From: Stictocephala bisonia
Taxonomy: Eukaryota > Arthropoda > Insecta > Hemiptera > Membracidae
DNA: 64,000 nucleotides
Reading direction: 5' to 3'
Assembly: GCA_035578905.1 (NCBI GenBank)
Contig: JAQJVL010002603.1
Span: 1-64,000 of the forward strand
Of this stretch, positions 49,000-60,696 are shown in pieces. Below the pieces are notes generated by a model that saw only the letters and a program-made list of their open reading frames with translations, was not told the origin of the DNA and ran no database searches. The translations under genes and the position numbers were made by a program. Within the stretch, counting starts at the first letter, position 1; each line of letters begins with the position of its first letter.

Positions 49000-49583
49000 T
49001 CTATATTTATAAAAGAGGATGTTTGTATATATATTTGAAGTTTATGAGCTGCCAAACCATCCAACCGACCGCCATGAAACTTTAGGATGTTGTCCTGTAT
49101 ATTCCCGATATGATTTCTGTAAAGTTCAATGCAGATCCGTCCACAGGGTCCCGCCCCACAGGCTCCTAAAGATCCCATGTTATTCAAATGGAGAATCTGA
49201 ATTGTTTACAAAAAACATATGACTGTGTGGTTTAATGTAGTTTCACATGCCATAAGCAGATTGAAGTTCTCACAACAACAGTACTGTATATGTTTTGATT
49301 TATTGTAGTTCTACATTTCACCTTGAGAGTGTAGCACACACTACTTTTACTTGATCGGGTGATCTGTATTTGGTGTTAACCTTTTTTCCTCGGTAATTAA
49401 AACATGTGGTGAAACGTGAAAATAAAAAATAAATAATTATTTGTTTTGCAGTTTACTTTTTATGACATGCCTCCTAAAAAATCTAATATTGGTAGAAGAA
49501 GCAAAAATGCTCGAATTCTTTCACCTATTAGGTTCTAAATCAAACTCGATATTATGACCGGCGAATCGAGCGGGTACAGCTAG
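49000..49583 (+). mobile_element. Non-autonomous Helitron with mapped ends
   Basis: Begins TCTATATTTATAAAAGAGG and ends CTAG, lying between host A and T, as Helitrons do. The 5' part has 'atccaaccgaccgccatgaa', the sort of sequence common after Helitron starts. The ends are confirmed internally: the untouched right arm of the host palindrome reads straight through 'acaagttaa' to 'taatatg', with nothing lost or duplicated. A splice-acceptor-like 'tttgttttgcag' and a stub of the usual Helitron reading frame precede the 3' end. No Rep or helicase remains. Confidence 0.88.
49467..49538 (+). pseudogene. Stub of the Helitron Rep/helicase gene
   Basis: A 23-codon frame starting MPPKKSNIGRRSKNARI resembles the basic N-terminus that I recall for arthropod Helitron proteins, then ends at TAA. 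It follows a pyrimidine-rich 'ttttgcag' that could be an intron end. It is what remains after internal deletion. The family match is from memory and should be checked. Confidence 0.5.
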
Positions 49584-49858
49584 TAATATATAGTAGAAAT
49601 GTATTATTCATGTGGAAAACACGCTGAATATATTTGTAAAATTATTTGAATATTATTAAATAAAAATAAAATAACGTTTCAAATAATTTTAAAAATATAT
49701 TCAGCGTGTTTTCCACATGATTAATACATTTCTACTACATATTATTAACTTGTAACTATGTTTCCGGTTTGCTATAAACCAATTCTTATCAATAAAAATA
49801 TAACAAACAACGAATGGGAATCTCAAGAATGTGATAGTGTTCTTAAGCCAATGAACAT

Positions 49859-51180
49859 GATATCTGTGGCTTTCTATTCATATATTTTCTTCACTTCTTA
49901 AAATAAAACTTATATTCCCCAGGACCTTTGTAGTAATTACCACCAATCCGAACCCCCCTAATTGGGCTCTTGGGGATGTCGAGATTTCAAGACTCCAGAT
50001 TGCTCAGTTAAAATCATAATTGATTTTGATTGAAAACCTTTATAAATGTCACTATATACGACTAATATAATGGAATAGCATTGTAATATATTTCTTTCAC
50101 ATTATTGTTTGATAAAAATTATAAAGTACAAGTAAACATTGTATTGTATAAAGTACAAATATTTGTATTGGGTGAAGTTTACTTGTACTGTATATGTAGC
50201 AACTCGTATTATGCTAATTTAACAAAACATAAAAAAAATATAACGAACGAAACTGTACTTTTATTTAATTAGTATTATGTTGTAAAACAATGTAAACGTA
50301 CACTCTTTAAAAAAAGCACTAATTTGGAAAATAAAAAATGATTTGAATATTATATCCCTTTCCTTCAATAAATTATTTGTATTTTAATTTTTCTTTTGGT
50401 TTACTATTACAACTATTTCTGGCAGATATATAATTATTTTCAGTCGATATTTGTGCATACAAAATAATTTACACGTAGTATAGGATGAATTTAACTAATC
50501 ATTCTGTATACTTAATTTTAAAAGTATGCGTATTAAAAATATGTGCTAAGTATTAGAATTATTTTATATAATTTAGTTCAAAAAACGACGATAACTATCT
50601 ACGAGTTTAATAACAGTAACACTTTTCTTACAATACAAACCTAAAGCTGTTGTATGTGGGTTTAGGTTCCAAATTAATTTTATTGTTACAGTATAAGAGA
50701 TATTGGTCTATTTGCTAAATATATTGACAGAATGGCCAAGTTAGGTCTCAGGACTCTTTCGTACTTTACAAACGTTAAGTAGTACAGGTTTGAAGAAAAT
50801 ATCAATATATCTTAATATATAAAATCCAAAAACTATGTACATCATGGCATTTCTGGGCAGATTTTGACGAACTATTGAGAATAGGTAGATTTTGTATAAT
50901 ACAGCTTCACATAGGAAGAATTTCTCCAAATGCCATTCATAATGGGTGGAAAAAACCTAATATTTGCCTTTAAGAGTAACATTGGATCAGCTGATCAAAA
51001 ATATAACCGACCCAAGAGCTTGGCTAATTCCGTGTTCAATGAAAAATATTTATTAACATTTTACATCTTTGAAATTATTGAACTTATTTTCATCCTCCTA
51101 AAGTAGGTTTTCTAGACTATATAATTTCGCTATCCACGGGAATAGCAGAAGACTAAGCTTTTATTATTTATTTTTTTATT
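49859..51180. other. AT-rich DNA, nothing recognised
   Basis: 'caatccgaacccccc' near 49946 resembles an inner word of the pogo-like MITE. No gene seen. Confidence 0.45.
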
Positions 51181-51189
51181 TTTTATTTA

Positions 51190-51450
51190 TTCATAAGACG
51201 CCGATCGTCAAGATATAGGCGAATATGGATTTCGAATGAGTGTGATGAGTGTAGATCAACGAATGAAGTCATTGTTACAAACTAAGGCCAACTATTCCTT
51301 AGAAAGTGTCATTAATTAATAGCCCAATGACAAATGAACAGCCGGTGGTTATCAGCTGATCCTTCTCAAAATGTATTATGACTCTGATTGGGATCGAACT
51401 GAGAACCTTTAGCACATGAAGCTGGGATTGAACCTACTACGCTACCGACT
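51190..51450 (-). mobile_element. SINE type B, best copy
   Basis: On the minus strand the A box TAGCGTAGTAGG (51444-51433) matches TRGCNNAGYNGG at all positions, and the B box AGTTCGATCCC (51400-51390) differs at one. Spacing fits a tRNA. The body includes 'ggatcagctgataaccaccg' and 'attgggctattaattaatga'. The tail, 'gtaacaatgacttcatt' and 'gacgatcggcgtctt', is shared with SINE type A, and T-rich DNA on the plus strand (51160-51189) is its A-rich end. Confidence 0.85.
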
Positions 51451-51462
51451 AATTACTGTTGT

Positions 51463-51544
51463 GATGGTTTAGAAAGGAAACGCGGAAGGAAGGATAAGCA
51501 AGCGTAGATAACAACCCTGTAGCGAATCAGGGGCTGTCAGCTAG
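51463..51544 (+). mobile_element. Helitron-like 3' end, family D copy 3
   Basis: Starts 'gatggtttagaaaggaaacg', continues 'ggataagcaagcgtag' and ends 'ggggctgtcagctag' followed by T. It matches the 3' parts at 36950-37055 and 38286-38350. Only the end is present; a SINE type B copy lies directly to its left. Confidence 0.5.
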
Positions 51545-51898
51545 TAGTTATATTGATTATATTATAGATATGGCGTTTACTGTAATTTATAAGAAAAACA
51601 ACACGACAGAGGTAGTAGAATACATAACGCCAAAGGGGGTATTGTTTAATTGCAGTGTGATTTTACCCAACTGTTTGTTGGTCATTAATTAGCTTTCTTG
51701 AGAAATAAGTAAATAAACATATTTAAACTATATAACGTTATTAAAAAACAGATAATTTAGCTCCAAATCTCTTTTATTAAATCTACTTATCATCATACTT
51801 TAATTCTACTATCATCATATATTATGTTTAAACATTATTTTGTTTTTTGTAATTGATTTAAATATTATTTAAATAAAATTATAAATAATATCACTATC

Positions 51899-52265
51899 GT
51901 GTCCTTCGGGGTCCGACCGTGTCAAAATATGAACAACATCAGGAGCCGACGTTTCGGCCTCGTTATAGAGCGCCATCTTCAGGGCTTCGTAGCAGCAGTA
52001 GTAATGGAGCGGACAAGTCTGGGCCTCAGGTTATATAGAGTCGGGTGGCCTATTGTTTATGGAATATGCCGTGGCGTTGGTGGCGCGCTGGAATGTTCTA
52101 GACCCTTCTTACTTGTCTTTGTTTGCGTTATCTGTGTTCCTAAGTTCGAAAATTTGGTGTTTGTTGAAGTTTTTCTTTTTACGTTTCTTTATTCTATTGC
52201 TTCTAAAACTTTTCTTTTAGAAGCTGAGCTGGCTAGGATTTCCGCTTTATTAAACATTCGATTGA
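51899..52265 (-). mobile_element. Penelope-like element, 3' remnant with ribozyme boxes
   Basis: On the minus strand CTGAAGA (51982-51976) and GAAACGTC (51955-51948) are the hammerhead boxes, 20 bases apart. About 75 bases upstream of them is TATATAACC, a possible promoter as in PLE terminal repeats. Further upstream, broken frames read SKRKVLEAIE and then NFNKHQIFELRN, which recalls the C-terminus of PLE proteins after the GIY-YIG endonuclease. Stops and a frame change show it is dead. The 188-codon open frame on the other strand is a shadow. Confidence 0.6.
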
Positions 52266-53022
52266 GTTTGATAAAGCGTCGGACTCAGAAGACCACGATA
52301 GTGATATTGGTTACATTGACTGTGGAAGCTTCTCCAGGACAAAATTATAACTCTAAAAACATTGCTAATGCATGTTCAACTACGTATAACAATTGTTCTT
52401 ATACACATTTGAACAATTTCACAGTGAAAGATATAAACTTTTTTATATACAGTAGACTAATATAAAATACTACTCACATCTAATATCTTACACACTGGGG
52501 CATAGAATCTATCTTCCACTTCCATTAAACAACGTTTCCTTGGTAAGCTTTTGTGTAAACACCCCTTAATCTTTAGAAAGCTACAGCTTTTCTCGTGCTC
52601 CAACATCCCTTGTAGTTATATAGCTCTACATTTAAAATGTTCAACAATAATAAGATAAGATATTGCAATATACGACTATTCTTACTGTAACATGCAATGT
52701 GGTTTGTAAAATTGTTAGTTTTTTTAACCAACTTAAAACATTTCATGTTAAATTACAACGAAATAACTTTTCATTACAGAATTTGTTGTAATATATGAAA
52801 AAAATAAAAGAACAAACACGTATAGTCACAGTATATAGTAAATATACGTATTAAAACATTATTATTAGTATTATAAGATTAAAATCAATCTTTTATAAAT
52901 TAGAGGCATGTTTTTAATACAACGTTATATTAATGTATCCTTAACTAAGTGAAGTTTCATAAAGAATTTGTTAATTGGTTCCTGGTGATACCTTCAAACA
53001 TCGCCTACAAGAAGTGGAAAAC
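52266..53022. other. AT-rich DNA, nothing recognised
   Basis: No gene or repeat seen. Confidence 0.45.
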
Positions 53023-53424
53023 TATAGTCCAGCCGTTCTTACTTTACCTCTGAGGTTTGCGGGCTAAAATAACAAATCGACATAGGCAACGTCGCATCCA
53101 GAACGCCACAGCCTTCCTCTAAATGTTACTCGTACATTCGGTGACTCACAACTAATTGGGAATAATGTAGGAAGGTACACATTTTTTGTGGGATTAAAAT
53201 TCTTTTTAGTGTTTAACTGGGAAGTACTTTTTTACTGATTATAAATGTCAAAAAAACTAAGTCAATTGGACAATTTTAACTTATAAAAACTATCAGGCAC
53301 TAGTTGTGATTCATCTAGACCAGAAACAAATTAGTCGTGGGACAGGAAGGAGCCAAGCACTTGTATATACAATACTGTCATGTTGTGCTCCTCTCAGAGG
53401 TAAAGTTAGAACGGCTGGACTATA
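53023..53424. mobile_element. TIR element (MITE) of about 400 bp
   Basis: The left end TATAGTCCAGCCGTTC and its continuation to 'cctctgag' (53023-53054) recurs reversed at 53424-53393 with one mismatch in 32. The TATA at each end leaves the exact border open; a TA target is likely. No transposase frame. Confidence 0.8.
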
Positions 53425-53583
53425 AACGAAGTAAGCAATTCAAAAGTGTATAAGTGTTGAATGTTGGCTAAATATCTCTGGTTACAAACATTAATATTAC
53501 CAACTAGATAAAAAAATCGTACTAACTATGCCTAATAAGCTTGCTAAAACGTTATATTGCCAACCGAATAAACATAAACAAAC

Positions 53584-53649
53584 AACAGTTTAAAATAACT
53601 AAAATGAAATTATCTTTAGGGTATTTCATTTTAGTTATTTGGAACTGTT
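53584..53649. repeat. 27-bp imperfect hairpin
   Basis: 'ataactaaaatgaaat' at 53595-53610 pairs with 'atttcattttagttat' at 53623-53638, and the pairing extends outward to aacagtt/aactgtt. Confidence 0.85.
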
Positions 53650-53822
53650 AGAAGGATTTAAAAAATAATTATAAACAAGTAGAGGTTACTAAAAAGAGGG
53701 AAATGCTTGTGGCAGTGTCGGCATAGTTTGAAGTGGCAGGTCACACTACCTACCCATACACCTCACCCTACACGAAGTCAGTGTAGGACTTACTCTCACT
53801 ACTTCTAGTGCGTCACACTTTT

Positions 53823-53930
53823 GGTGAAGTGTTGTAATCCAGCTACCTGGAGACGAAGTGTTGTGGAGATTATAGGTGGTAGATTCTATTCTCGGTCCTC
53901 TTAATACTATAGGGTTCTCCTCTTTACTCT
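53823..53930 (+). mobile_element. SINE type A, 5' fragment
   Basis: Head words 'ggtgaagtgttgtaatcc', 'agctacctggagac' and 'cggtcctcttaatac' match the first quarter of type A. The rest is missing. It shows that the head can be found on its own. Confidence 0.65.
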
Positions 53931-54233
53931 AAACGATAATTTACTCATACAGATCATTAGGAATGGAATAGGTCTATGGAAATAGGTAGAGTAAGGCTAA
54001 AGGGAAGACGGCCTGTCATTAAAAAACAAAATTAAATAATTAAATATAATGTATGTTTTAGAAGTTGATGGTAAGATTGGTATATTATATCACGAAATTC
54101 AAAGAGAGTTAAAAGTTGGTTTAATGAATCCAATTTATAGAAATCTGAGTAAACAAAACATTTTGAAAATATTTATTTTTCATGTCTAATTTACAATAAA
54201 ACATGAACATTTTTTTGCTTAACATAATACATA

Positions 54234-54433
54234 TATATCAGTATTCAGGGAAGGGGGAAATGTTTTGGGTGAAATGCTTCCCTTGACAGCCACTACGTGA
54301 GGGTAATTCATCTGGGAGGGATTTTCTGGAGCAAAGATTTCACGTCACATATATCCTGGACATTATGAGAGCAACTGTAACTTACAGACCTAAATATATG
54401 GGCTTTTACCAAAAGTATGACTTGAGGTAGGTA
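54234..54433 (-). repeat. Dispersed repeat E, copy 2
   Basis: Reverse copy of 48071-48272; see that entry for shared words. Differences are scattered, so the split is not recent. Confidence 0.8.
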
Positions 54434-54713
54434 AACAAATTGTGTAAGATTTTAGATAATACTTTTAGATAATATATATATTACTAAATTTGTATAAAAA
54501 TATAATTTTCAACCGTGTCTATTAGGGGTATTGCACGTAGTACAATTTGGAAAATATTTAAAGCAATATTTTCTTTTTAAAATAGCCCTAAAATTATACG
54601 TAATAGACACAATAAATTGTAAATAAAACTGCCATGATTACTACAGTTTTAAAAATTATTTTATACATTACTGTGTTAAATGACAGGATTATTTATAACC
54701 AGTAGTCAGAACT

Positions 54714-55035
54714 GGAGGCGCAGTGCTGTAATCCAGCTACTTGGAGACAACGTGTTGTGCAGATTGTAGGTAATAGCAACAGGGCAACCGTTATCTTCAT
54801 AGCGACAGGGCAACAGCCTAATGGTTGCCATCGGCGTGGACACTACTACAGAAGGCTGTGTTGTCTACGTTGGGTGGGAGGCATGGTTCGGATGTTGTCT
54901 AGGGGGAGAACTGAGTATCGGACTTGTCAATTGGATGAAAATCATACCAGTACTACGTGGTTCGGATTCCATTAAAAGTTGTAGGTCTCTTGGCTGGTCT
55001 GCCTTTTGGGCCAAGTCAAATTCAGTTAATAACTA
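54714..55035 (+). mobile_element. SINE type A, 3'-truncated plus copy
   Basis: Head GGAGGCGCAGTGCTG, then TGTAATCCAGCTACTTGG. It continues through 'atggttgccatcggcgtgga' and 'ctacgtggttcggattcc' to the position where full copies read 'attgggctattaat', and stops soon after. The internal 'agcaacagggcaaccg' near 54775 is a private insertion or duplication. Confidence 0.75.
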
Positions 55036-57100
55036 GATTGCACGTGCTTAAACCACACAAGATATGTCGGTGTCTCAAATCTTAATCATCTGAGCGAAGT
55101 AAGGGACAGATTGATTCAAATAAAGTGAAAGATAGTTCCAGCTGCTGCTGATAGATGGCAGCAGATTTATTGTGATTAACACGACCAATTACTTTGACTC
55201 CCCCTTGGTAAGATATATTTCGTGGCTACCTTTTTAAAGAGGATTAAATTTTTAAGTACGTTTTATTTAGAATGTTATGAAGAAAAAATGTCTAAAGTAA
55301 ATACAATCAAATTTTAACTGACTTATTAGTTAGTTGAGAGAAAACGTTTAGAAGTCCATTACAAAACATATTTTTTTATTTCAATGAGGTATTTTACACT
55401 TTATTGTTTAATGATTTGAAACCAAGCTTGACTTTTATTTATGATGTACTGTTTAAAAAATTAGTTGCGTTGAGCTGTTTTAAAAATCAATTTAAATAAA
55501 AATTGCGTTTGTAAAAAAACAGATGGGTGAAAAGTCAGGTCTTCAGGATCTTTAGTTGAAAGAAGGGGATGATAGAGATAAACAGTGGATGTCGTTTTGC
55601 TTCATTTGTCAACATAAACATAAAATTACTATGAATACGATAAGAACACGATGAAGCTTATTCCTACTGCTTTTTAAGACTTTGTGAAGATAAGCTAAAT
55701 AATTCAACCCACGCATAAAGAGTTTTCAATATATATTATTGAAAATACTGCAAATTGATAAAATAGTATCTATAGAGAAACCCACGAGCAATTAAAAATT
55801 AGAAGTTGAATAATGTAAGAAAGTTAGATAGAATTGTTTAAAAAAACTATAACATGGAGCCCACTGTTGATTTAGAATAGGTTATTTTCTAAAAAAACAG
55901 ATGATAACTTTTTAATTACCCAATGAAAACTGTGTCGGTTTGAGGAAAAGTTCGGAATCAAGTTTCAACCGTGAATGTCAATTACTGAATACATCACCTA
56001 CGCACCTGGGAATTCCAGGGAAGCCAGACGTTGTGACCTGTAACTATCGGGAAAATGTTTAATTTTTTACAGAGAAATCCAATTGCGTAAAAAAACTACT
56101 TTTGAGTGAATACTGTTTTCTTTAACATGGAAAATTAGTGTTATTGTGTCTTTTAAATGTTTATGTACATTTCAAATTTATGATATTGTATGCTTAGAAT
56201 TATTAGGATAAATAAATCATTTTACGTTTCAATTTGAGGTTATGTTTATCTCCATTGTTTAGTTTCATAACAAAACCAGTTAAGTAATATGTTTACTTGT
56301 CATTAATATCAGAGACATTAAATAAACAATTTTAGGCAGGTAACTAGAACCATTGACTTTAAAACAGATATATTTCTCATTCAATGTTACATTTTATGTC
56401 TCAAATCATCAGCTGTTTTTGTGGTCCATTGTGGAGCGCTAGTGTAGTCCCATGTAAATGTAATGCAGTTTAAACTAACTGTGGTTGCGGGCCTCAATAA
56501 CTAACAAAATTACAAGCACAAATATTCCTATTACATGAGATATCTATTTGTGAGTAATATAATATAATCAAGGATATAACAGACTGTAAAAAAGGTGAGG
56601 TTACGTAGTAGACTGTGACGTCACATGGTCGAAATCAGCTGATTATTATATTAAATACCGGTAACTAAATCTACCAAACACATGGCAGCAAAATAGTAAG
56701 CAAGTTGTTCCACCCAACTGCCATTTTAAGTCATGGGAGATGCACGTGACACGTGCCGTCATCTTTTTAGGAACCGTAATCTATGCTAATAAAGGTGATA
56801 AATAGTTTTAGTTTCTTTAATATCAAATATATAAGAAGTTAAAAAACTTTATTATCGTGATTGTTTTTAATCATGTACAAGGTTTAGTGTTGTTGTACGA
56901 CTGTGTAAACAGTAAAATAATATCAGCTGAAATAAGTGACTTAGGAAATAGTATATGATGTCATATAAATTTAGAGTTAGATACCAGCAATAAAATCTCT
57001 CTTCCACACCAGGAAAACGTACGATATGACAGTACGTGACTGGCTGTACGTGACGTCACTACCCTGTGACTCCGTAACCCTACCTGAGTATAATACCCCA
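55036..57100. other. AT-rich DNA, no gene seen
   Basis: Two TGACGTCA sites lie near 56618 and 57050, and 'atcagctgatt' near 56634. They could be the ends of an old element, but I could not align them as TIRs. Nothing else was recognised. Confidence 0.4.
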
Positions 57101-57470
57101 CGAATCCAGCTACTTGGAGACAAATTACTGTGGATGTTGTAGGTGATAGGCTCTTTAATCGGTCCTCTCAATGGTTCCATCGGCATGCTCAATACTAATG
57201 TCTGGGAAGTCCGTGTTGAGAGGTAGTCAAGGTCTTGGAAGAGAACTGAGGATGAGACTAGTCGATTAGCTGAAAATCAGACCAACACTACGTGGTTCGT
57301 ATTCTACGGAAAACTTTGGGTCCCTTAGTTGCCCTGGCTATTGGGTTATTAGTAAATAAATGGATCTTTCTAATGCACAGTCGACCTTAGCTAGTAACAA
57401 TGACTACTATTGTTCAACTATATTCATCATCTACAGCTTAGTAATGTCGCCTTAGTAATGAAAAATGAAT
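57101..57470 (+). mobile_element. SINE type A, 5'-truncated plus copy
   Basis: Enters the type A sequence at 'aatccagctacttggagac'. It continues through 'gctgaaaatcagaccaacac', 'tacgtggttcg' and 'ctggctattgggttatta' to 'gtaacaatgactac' and a worn tail. The first 20 or so head bases are lost. Confidence 0.72.
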
Positions 57471-57772
57471 AATAATAAAAATTATATTTGTTATGTATGT
57501 GCAGCACTAACTTTTTCTCAATCGATACAACTATTTTAGGAAAATTTGGTACTATGTAAATATTTGTGACAAATATTTACTTTCTAGAATAAGGCACTCT
57601 ATGTCCTTATGAAGCTAAGTACCTGTTTGATGTAAAGAAATATAAAGGAAGGATTTCAAGCCCAAAATTACCAAATTAAACGGAGGAAGAATGACAAATT
57701 TAAATCAGATCGATACATAAAATCTAAGTAAAAATACTTGTGACTGAGTGTTTTAATATTGATCTCCCGTCA

Positions 57773-58065
57773 CTAAAATAATTCCAGGTTTTGTAACCAT
57801 TCAACAGCTGCTTCTTTTATTCAATGAATACCAGCTAACCTCCCGCCCCCAGAAAATAACACAATCGGCAATCATCAACTATGTGATCCATAGTTTGAAT
57901 TTCAACTTCACAATTATATGGTTATTTACTATTCCCAACTTATGTTTCCAGTACTTGCATCCTCCCACACCCGTGTGAATGCTTCTCAACATTTTCCACT
58001 CTTTGCAAGGGAAGCTCATTCCCTATGACGGTCATAAGGTCAGGTACCAGAAACTCGTTTATAAC
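57773..58065 (-). pseudogene. LINE RT C-terminal remnant, jockey-like
   Basis: The minus strand reads THTGVGRCKYWKHK, then in another frame CEVEIQTMDHIVDDC and, after more breaks, EAAVEWLQNLELF followed by TAG at 57775-57773. The string 'QTM.HIV..C' with a final 'EAVEWL..L' is the usual end of the second ORF in jockey/CR1-type LINEs. At least two frame changes mark it as dead. It may come from the same family as the pieces at 25930 and 40420. Confidence 0.75.
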
Positions 58066-58815
58066 GTGAAATACATACTAAGGTAACGAACAGTTGGTTT
58101 TGCCAAAAATGAGTTTGAAATATCCTGGAAATTTAGTTGGAAAAGTAGTTTTCTAGATTTAAGTAGCCTTGAACGTAGTATTTTATTTTCTATGTTCAAC
58201 TATGTACTTCCTTGCAAAACATACTGCCGTCGGTTATTAAACAATAAAATGCAGTATTATTAAAAAGGTATTCCGTACAATGGATAGTAATAATTCTCCT
58301 CTTCCTTGGACGACCTTGCATACTTTAGAACTACACGACTAAGTGAATCTAATTTTATTTTTGTATATGTAAATATAATTAATTTAAACATCGAATTTCT
58401 CTGAATGAAACTAAGCGATACTTTATTTTTAACTGAGAACCTGGTGGAGGACACTTAGCGTGAGAGAGAAGAGTTCAGGACAACAGGTATGTGGCAAATT
58501 TGGTGTAAATAGGAGTCAAAAGAACAGAGAGAGGATGGGTTGGTAAATTGACTGAAGAGTGTTATCAAGCACACCTCTTTCATGACTTTGAACAAGATTC
58601 CGCGTGGTTAAGTAACAGAAACTACGTCATCAAATAATTTAGGTTTAATTCTCAAACTATAAATGCCAAAAAACAGAAAATAACAGCAGTGTAGTTAGAG
58701 GAAGGGAACTATTTATAAACGAACAGTTAATGTATTTAGAAACAATATTGTTACGTACTATAGTACTTTCACAGTTTATGGAAGTTGTCTTCAATATAAC
58801 TAGAATCTACATTTT

Positions 58816-59065
58816 TTGGGGACAACCGCTTCAAGGTACTATCTACAATATTTACAAGATGACCAGACGTTTCACTCATGGCATCCTCCAGTGTGATATG
58901 GCATCCTCAGGGGTTCCTGTGAGACTGAGATCGGCGATTGATCTTCCAGCTTTTATAACAGATGGTGCGGTGGGGACTGGTTTGGCAGGTAAGCTGGAGA
59001 GGAGGCGGAGGCACGACCCATGTGACCTACGGTCATTGGCTGAAGAAAATCAAAATGGCTGACTC
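58816..59065 (-). mobile_element. Penelope-like terminal repeat with ribozyme boxes
   Basis: On the minus strand TTATAAAAGCTGG (promoter-like) is followed by CTGAGGATGCC (CTGAGGA box 58910-58904), then GAAACGTC (58873-58866) 30 bases on, then sequence related to 47205-47250 ('tattgtagatagtacc' against 'tattgcaaatagtcc'). 'ggatgcca' occurs twice between the boxes. The open frame on the plus strand here is a shadow. Confidence 0.6.
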
Positions 59066-59805
59066 TTCCATTTTATTTCTATTAACTTTAATATTATTCT
59101 AATCAACAAATTGTATCCACTTATTAATTAATAAAAGTATTCACAAATTGATTTATTCTGTATCGTAGTGATGAAAAATACACAAATAAATAGATCACTT
59201 CATATTTAATGCTACTGTGATAGCAAATAGATTATATCAACACTAAATTACAAAATATTAATGAAGTCTGTATTAATATTAATAAGTATTGTAATGATCT
59301 ATAATTCTCACTTGTGTAATCCAGTTATATTTACTCTGAAATTTTTTTTATAAAATGTAAAAGTATAAATAATTTAACAATTAATTATCAAATAATCCAA
59401 GAAAGTAATTTTTTGGGTTATTATTTTATTGGAGTATTTTAGAATCTTCAAATTATTTATACTTTCAACAATTCGTCAATAAAGAGCTCTAAGAATAAAT
59501 TATTAATTTTTTGCATTTGAGCCCACCCACTCACCAATACTCGTACATGGTATTCAATCACCCTTACCTGTACAGTTGTATTGTCCACCCTTCCACCCAA
59601 AACATATTCTTATTTATTTATTTATTTATTTATTTTTTAATAGGGCATGTATGTATAATTAAATCCTATGATATTTCTGAAATATTGATTTAATTGATCA
59701 TAAGATAAAAAGATTACTAAATAATATTCATGTGTTCATAGCAGGTTTATGATATATACACTAGATATATATTTGAATTTCACCCATTCAATAGTATATT
59801 TCATA
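59066..59805. other. AT-rich DNA, nothing recognised
   Basis: A short TTTA run lies near 59610-59640. No gene. Confidence 0.45.
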
Positions 59806-59913
59806 ACAAGAGTGGAAAGTGGGGTTTTGCATGTTCGAGACCATATGTTGAAGTGCGAGACTTGTCGAGCACTTCGAATGGTCGAGAACATACAAAACAC
59901 TTTCACTCAAGTT
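59806..59913. repeat. Imperfect palindrome of about 105 bp
   Basis: 'ggggttttgcatgttcgaga' with 'gaccat' and 'gaagtgc' on the left returns reversed as 'gcacttc', 'atggtcgagaacat' and 'caaaacactttc' on the right. The centre is 'gagacttgtcga'. Confidence 0.8.
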
Positions 59914-60090
59914 TTTAACGATACTTTTCAACTACACTACGGAATAAAAACAGGTTTTGTTGACTGTGGAAAATGTTTGGTTGTAAACAATGTTACTTTC
60001 GGTAGTAAACAATAGACAGCTGTTGAAAATATGATGTTTCGCAGGTTGTAAACACATAACGAAAGCAGCTAAACTCATAGTAGTGTAGTG

Positions 60091-60165
60091 AATTAGTATA
60101 TTTCATAACAAGAGTGGAAAGTGGGGTTTTGCATGTTCGAGACTATATGTTTGAAGTGCAAGACT
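60091..60165. repeat. Second copy of the left palindrome arm
   Basis: About 70 bases repeat 59796-59865 in the same orientation with few changes. The neighbouring words 'aaactcatagtagtgtagtg' also occur twice, at about 60072 and 60167, so the region has duplicated in parts. Confidence 0.85.
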
Positions 60166-60696
60166 AAACTCATAGTAGTGTAGTGAAAACAAAATTTTGA
60201 CACCAGCAGTTTTATAATATAAGTAAACTGTCATTTTAACATTCTCTTACATTGATAGTAAATTCTTTTAACATTAATCTTAAACAATATTTCTGTAAGA
60301 AGACATTTTTTATATGTTTAGTAGGATATACCCTGCTATCCTTTAGGTTTTATCCATCTAACAAAACAATATGAATTAAGTATTTCTAGCATCCGTTTAA
60401 TGCAGTGTTTAACATTTTCCAGAATTATCAATAGTAACTTATGAACGGTATAAACTGTATATGATTATATCATATAGTCAGTGCAACTTCTGACAATGAT
60501 TATTTTTCAAGCCATCATCTGTGTAGTATATATTTTACTATTGTATATATTGAACACGTAATTGAAACCCCTTACCGACATATTTCTATCCTCTAATTGA
60601 TTGGCAAGTTATACGAAGCTCTGGAGCAATAGTTACATCGTTGATTATGTTTCACAAACGTTTTATGAATATTCATGAATGAATATGAATTTCAGT
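60166..60696. other. AT-rich DNA, nothing recognised
   Basis: No gene or repeat beyond the edge duplication already noted. Confidence 0.45.

Larger units (their letters stand above)
48882..49858. mobile_element. Palindromic foldback element, split by a Helitron
   Basis: Arms of about 185-190 bases: the left arm is 48882-48999 plus 49584-49650, the right arm about 49673-49858. They begin ATGTTCA.TGGCTT and include 'cattcttgagattcccattc' and 'tggaaaacacgctgaatata'. Identity between arms is about 90 percent. A short AT-rich loop lies at 49651-49672. Without the Helitron the element is about 393 bp. No target duplication was found at its ends. Confidence 0.85.

Noticed and set aside
51899..52465. 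188-codon plus-strand frame
   Set aside because: It is antisense to the Penelope-like remnant, lacks domains, and the other strand explains the sequence better.
56610..57060. Two TGACGTCA sites as the ends of one element
   Set aside because: The surrounding bases do not align as inverted repeats, and no target duplication was found.
58730..59062. 110-codon plus-strand frame
   Set aside because: Antisense to the Penelope-like terminus, and it crosses the ribozyme boxes.
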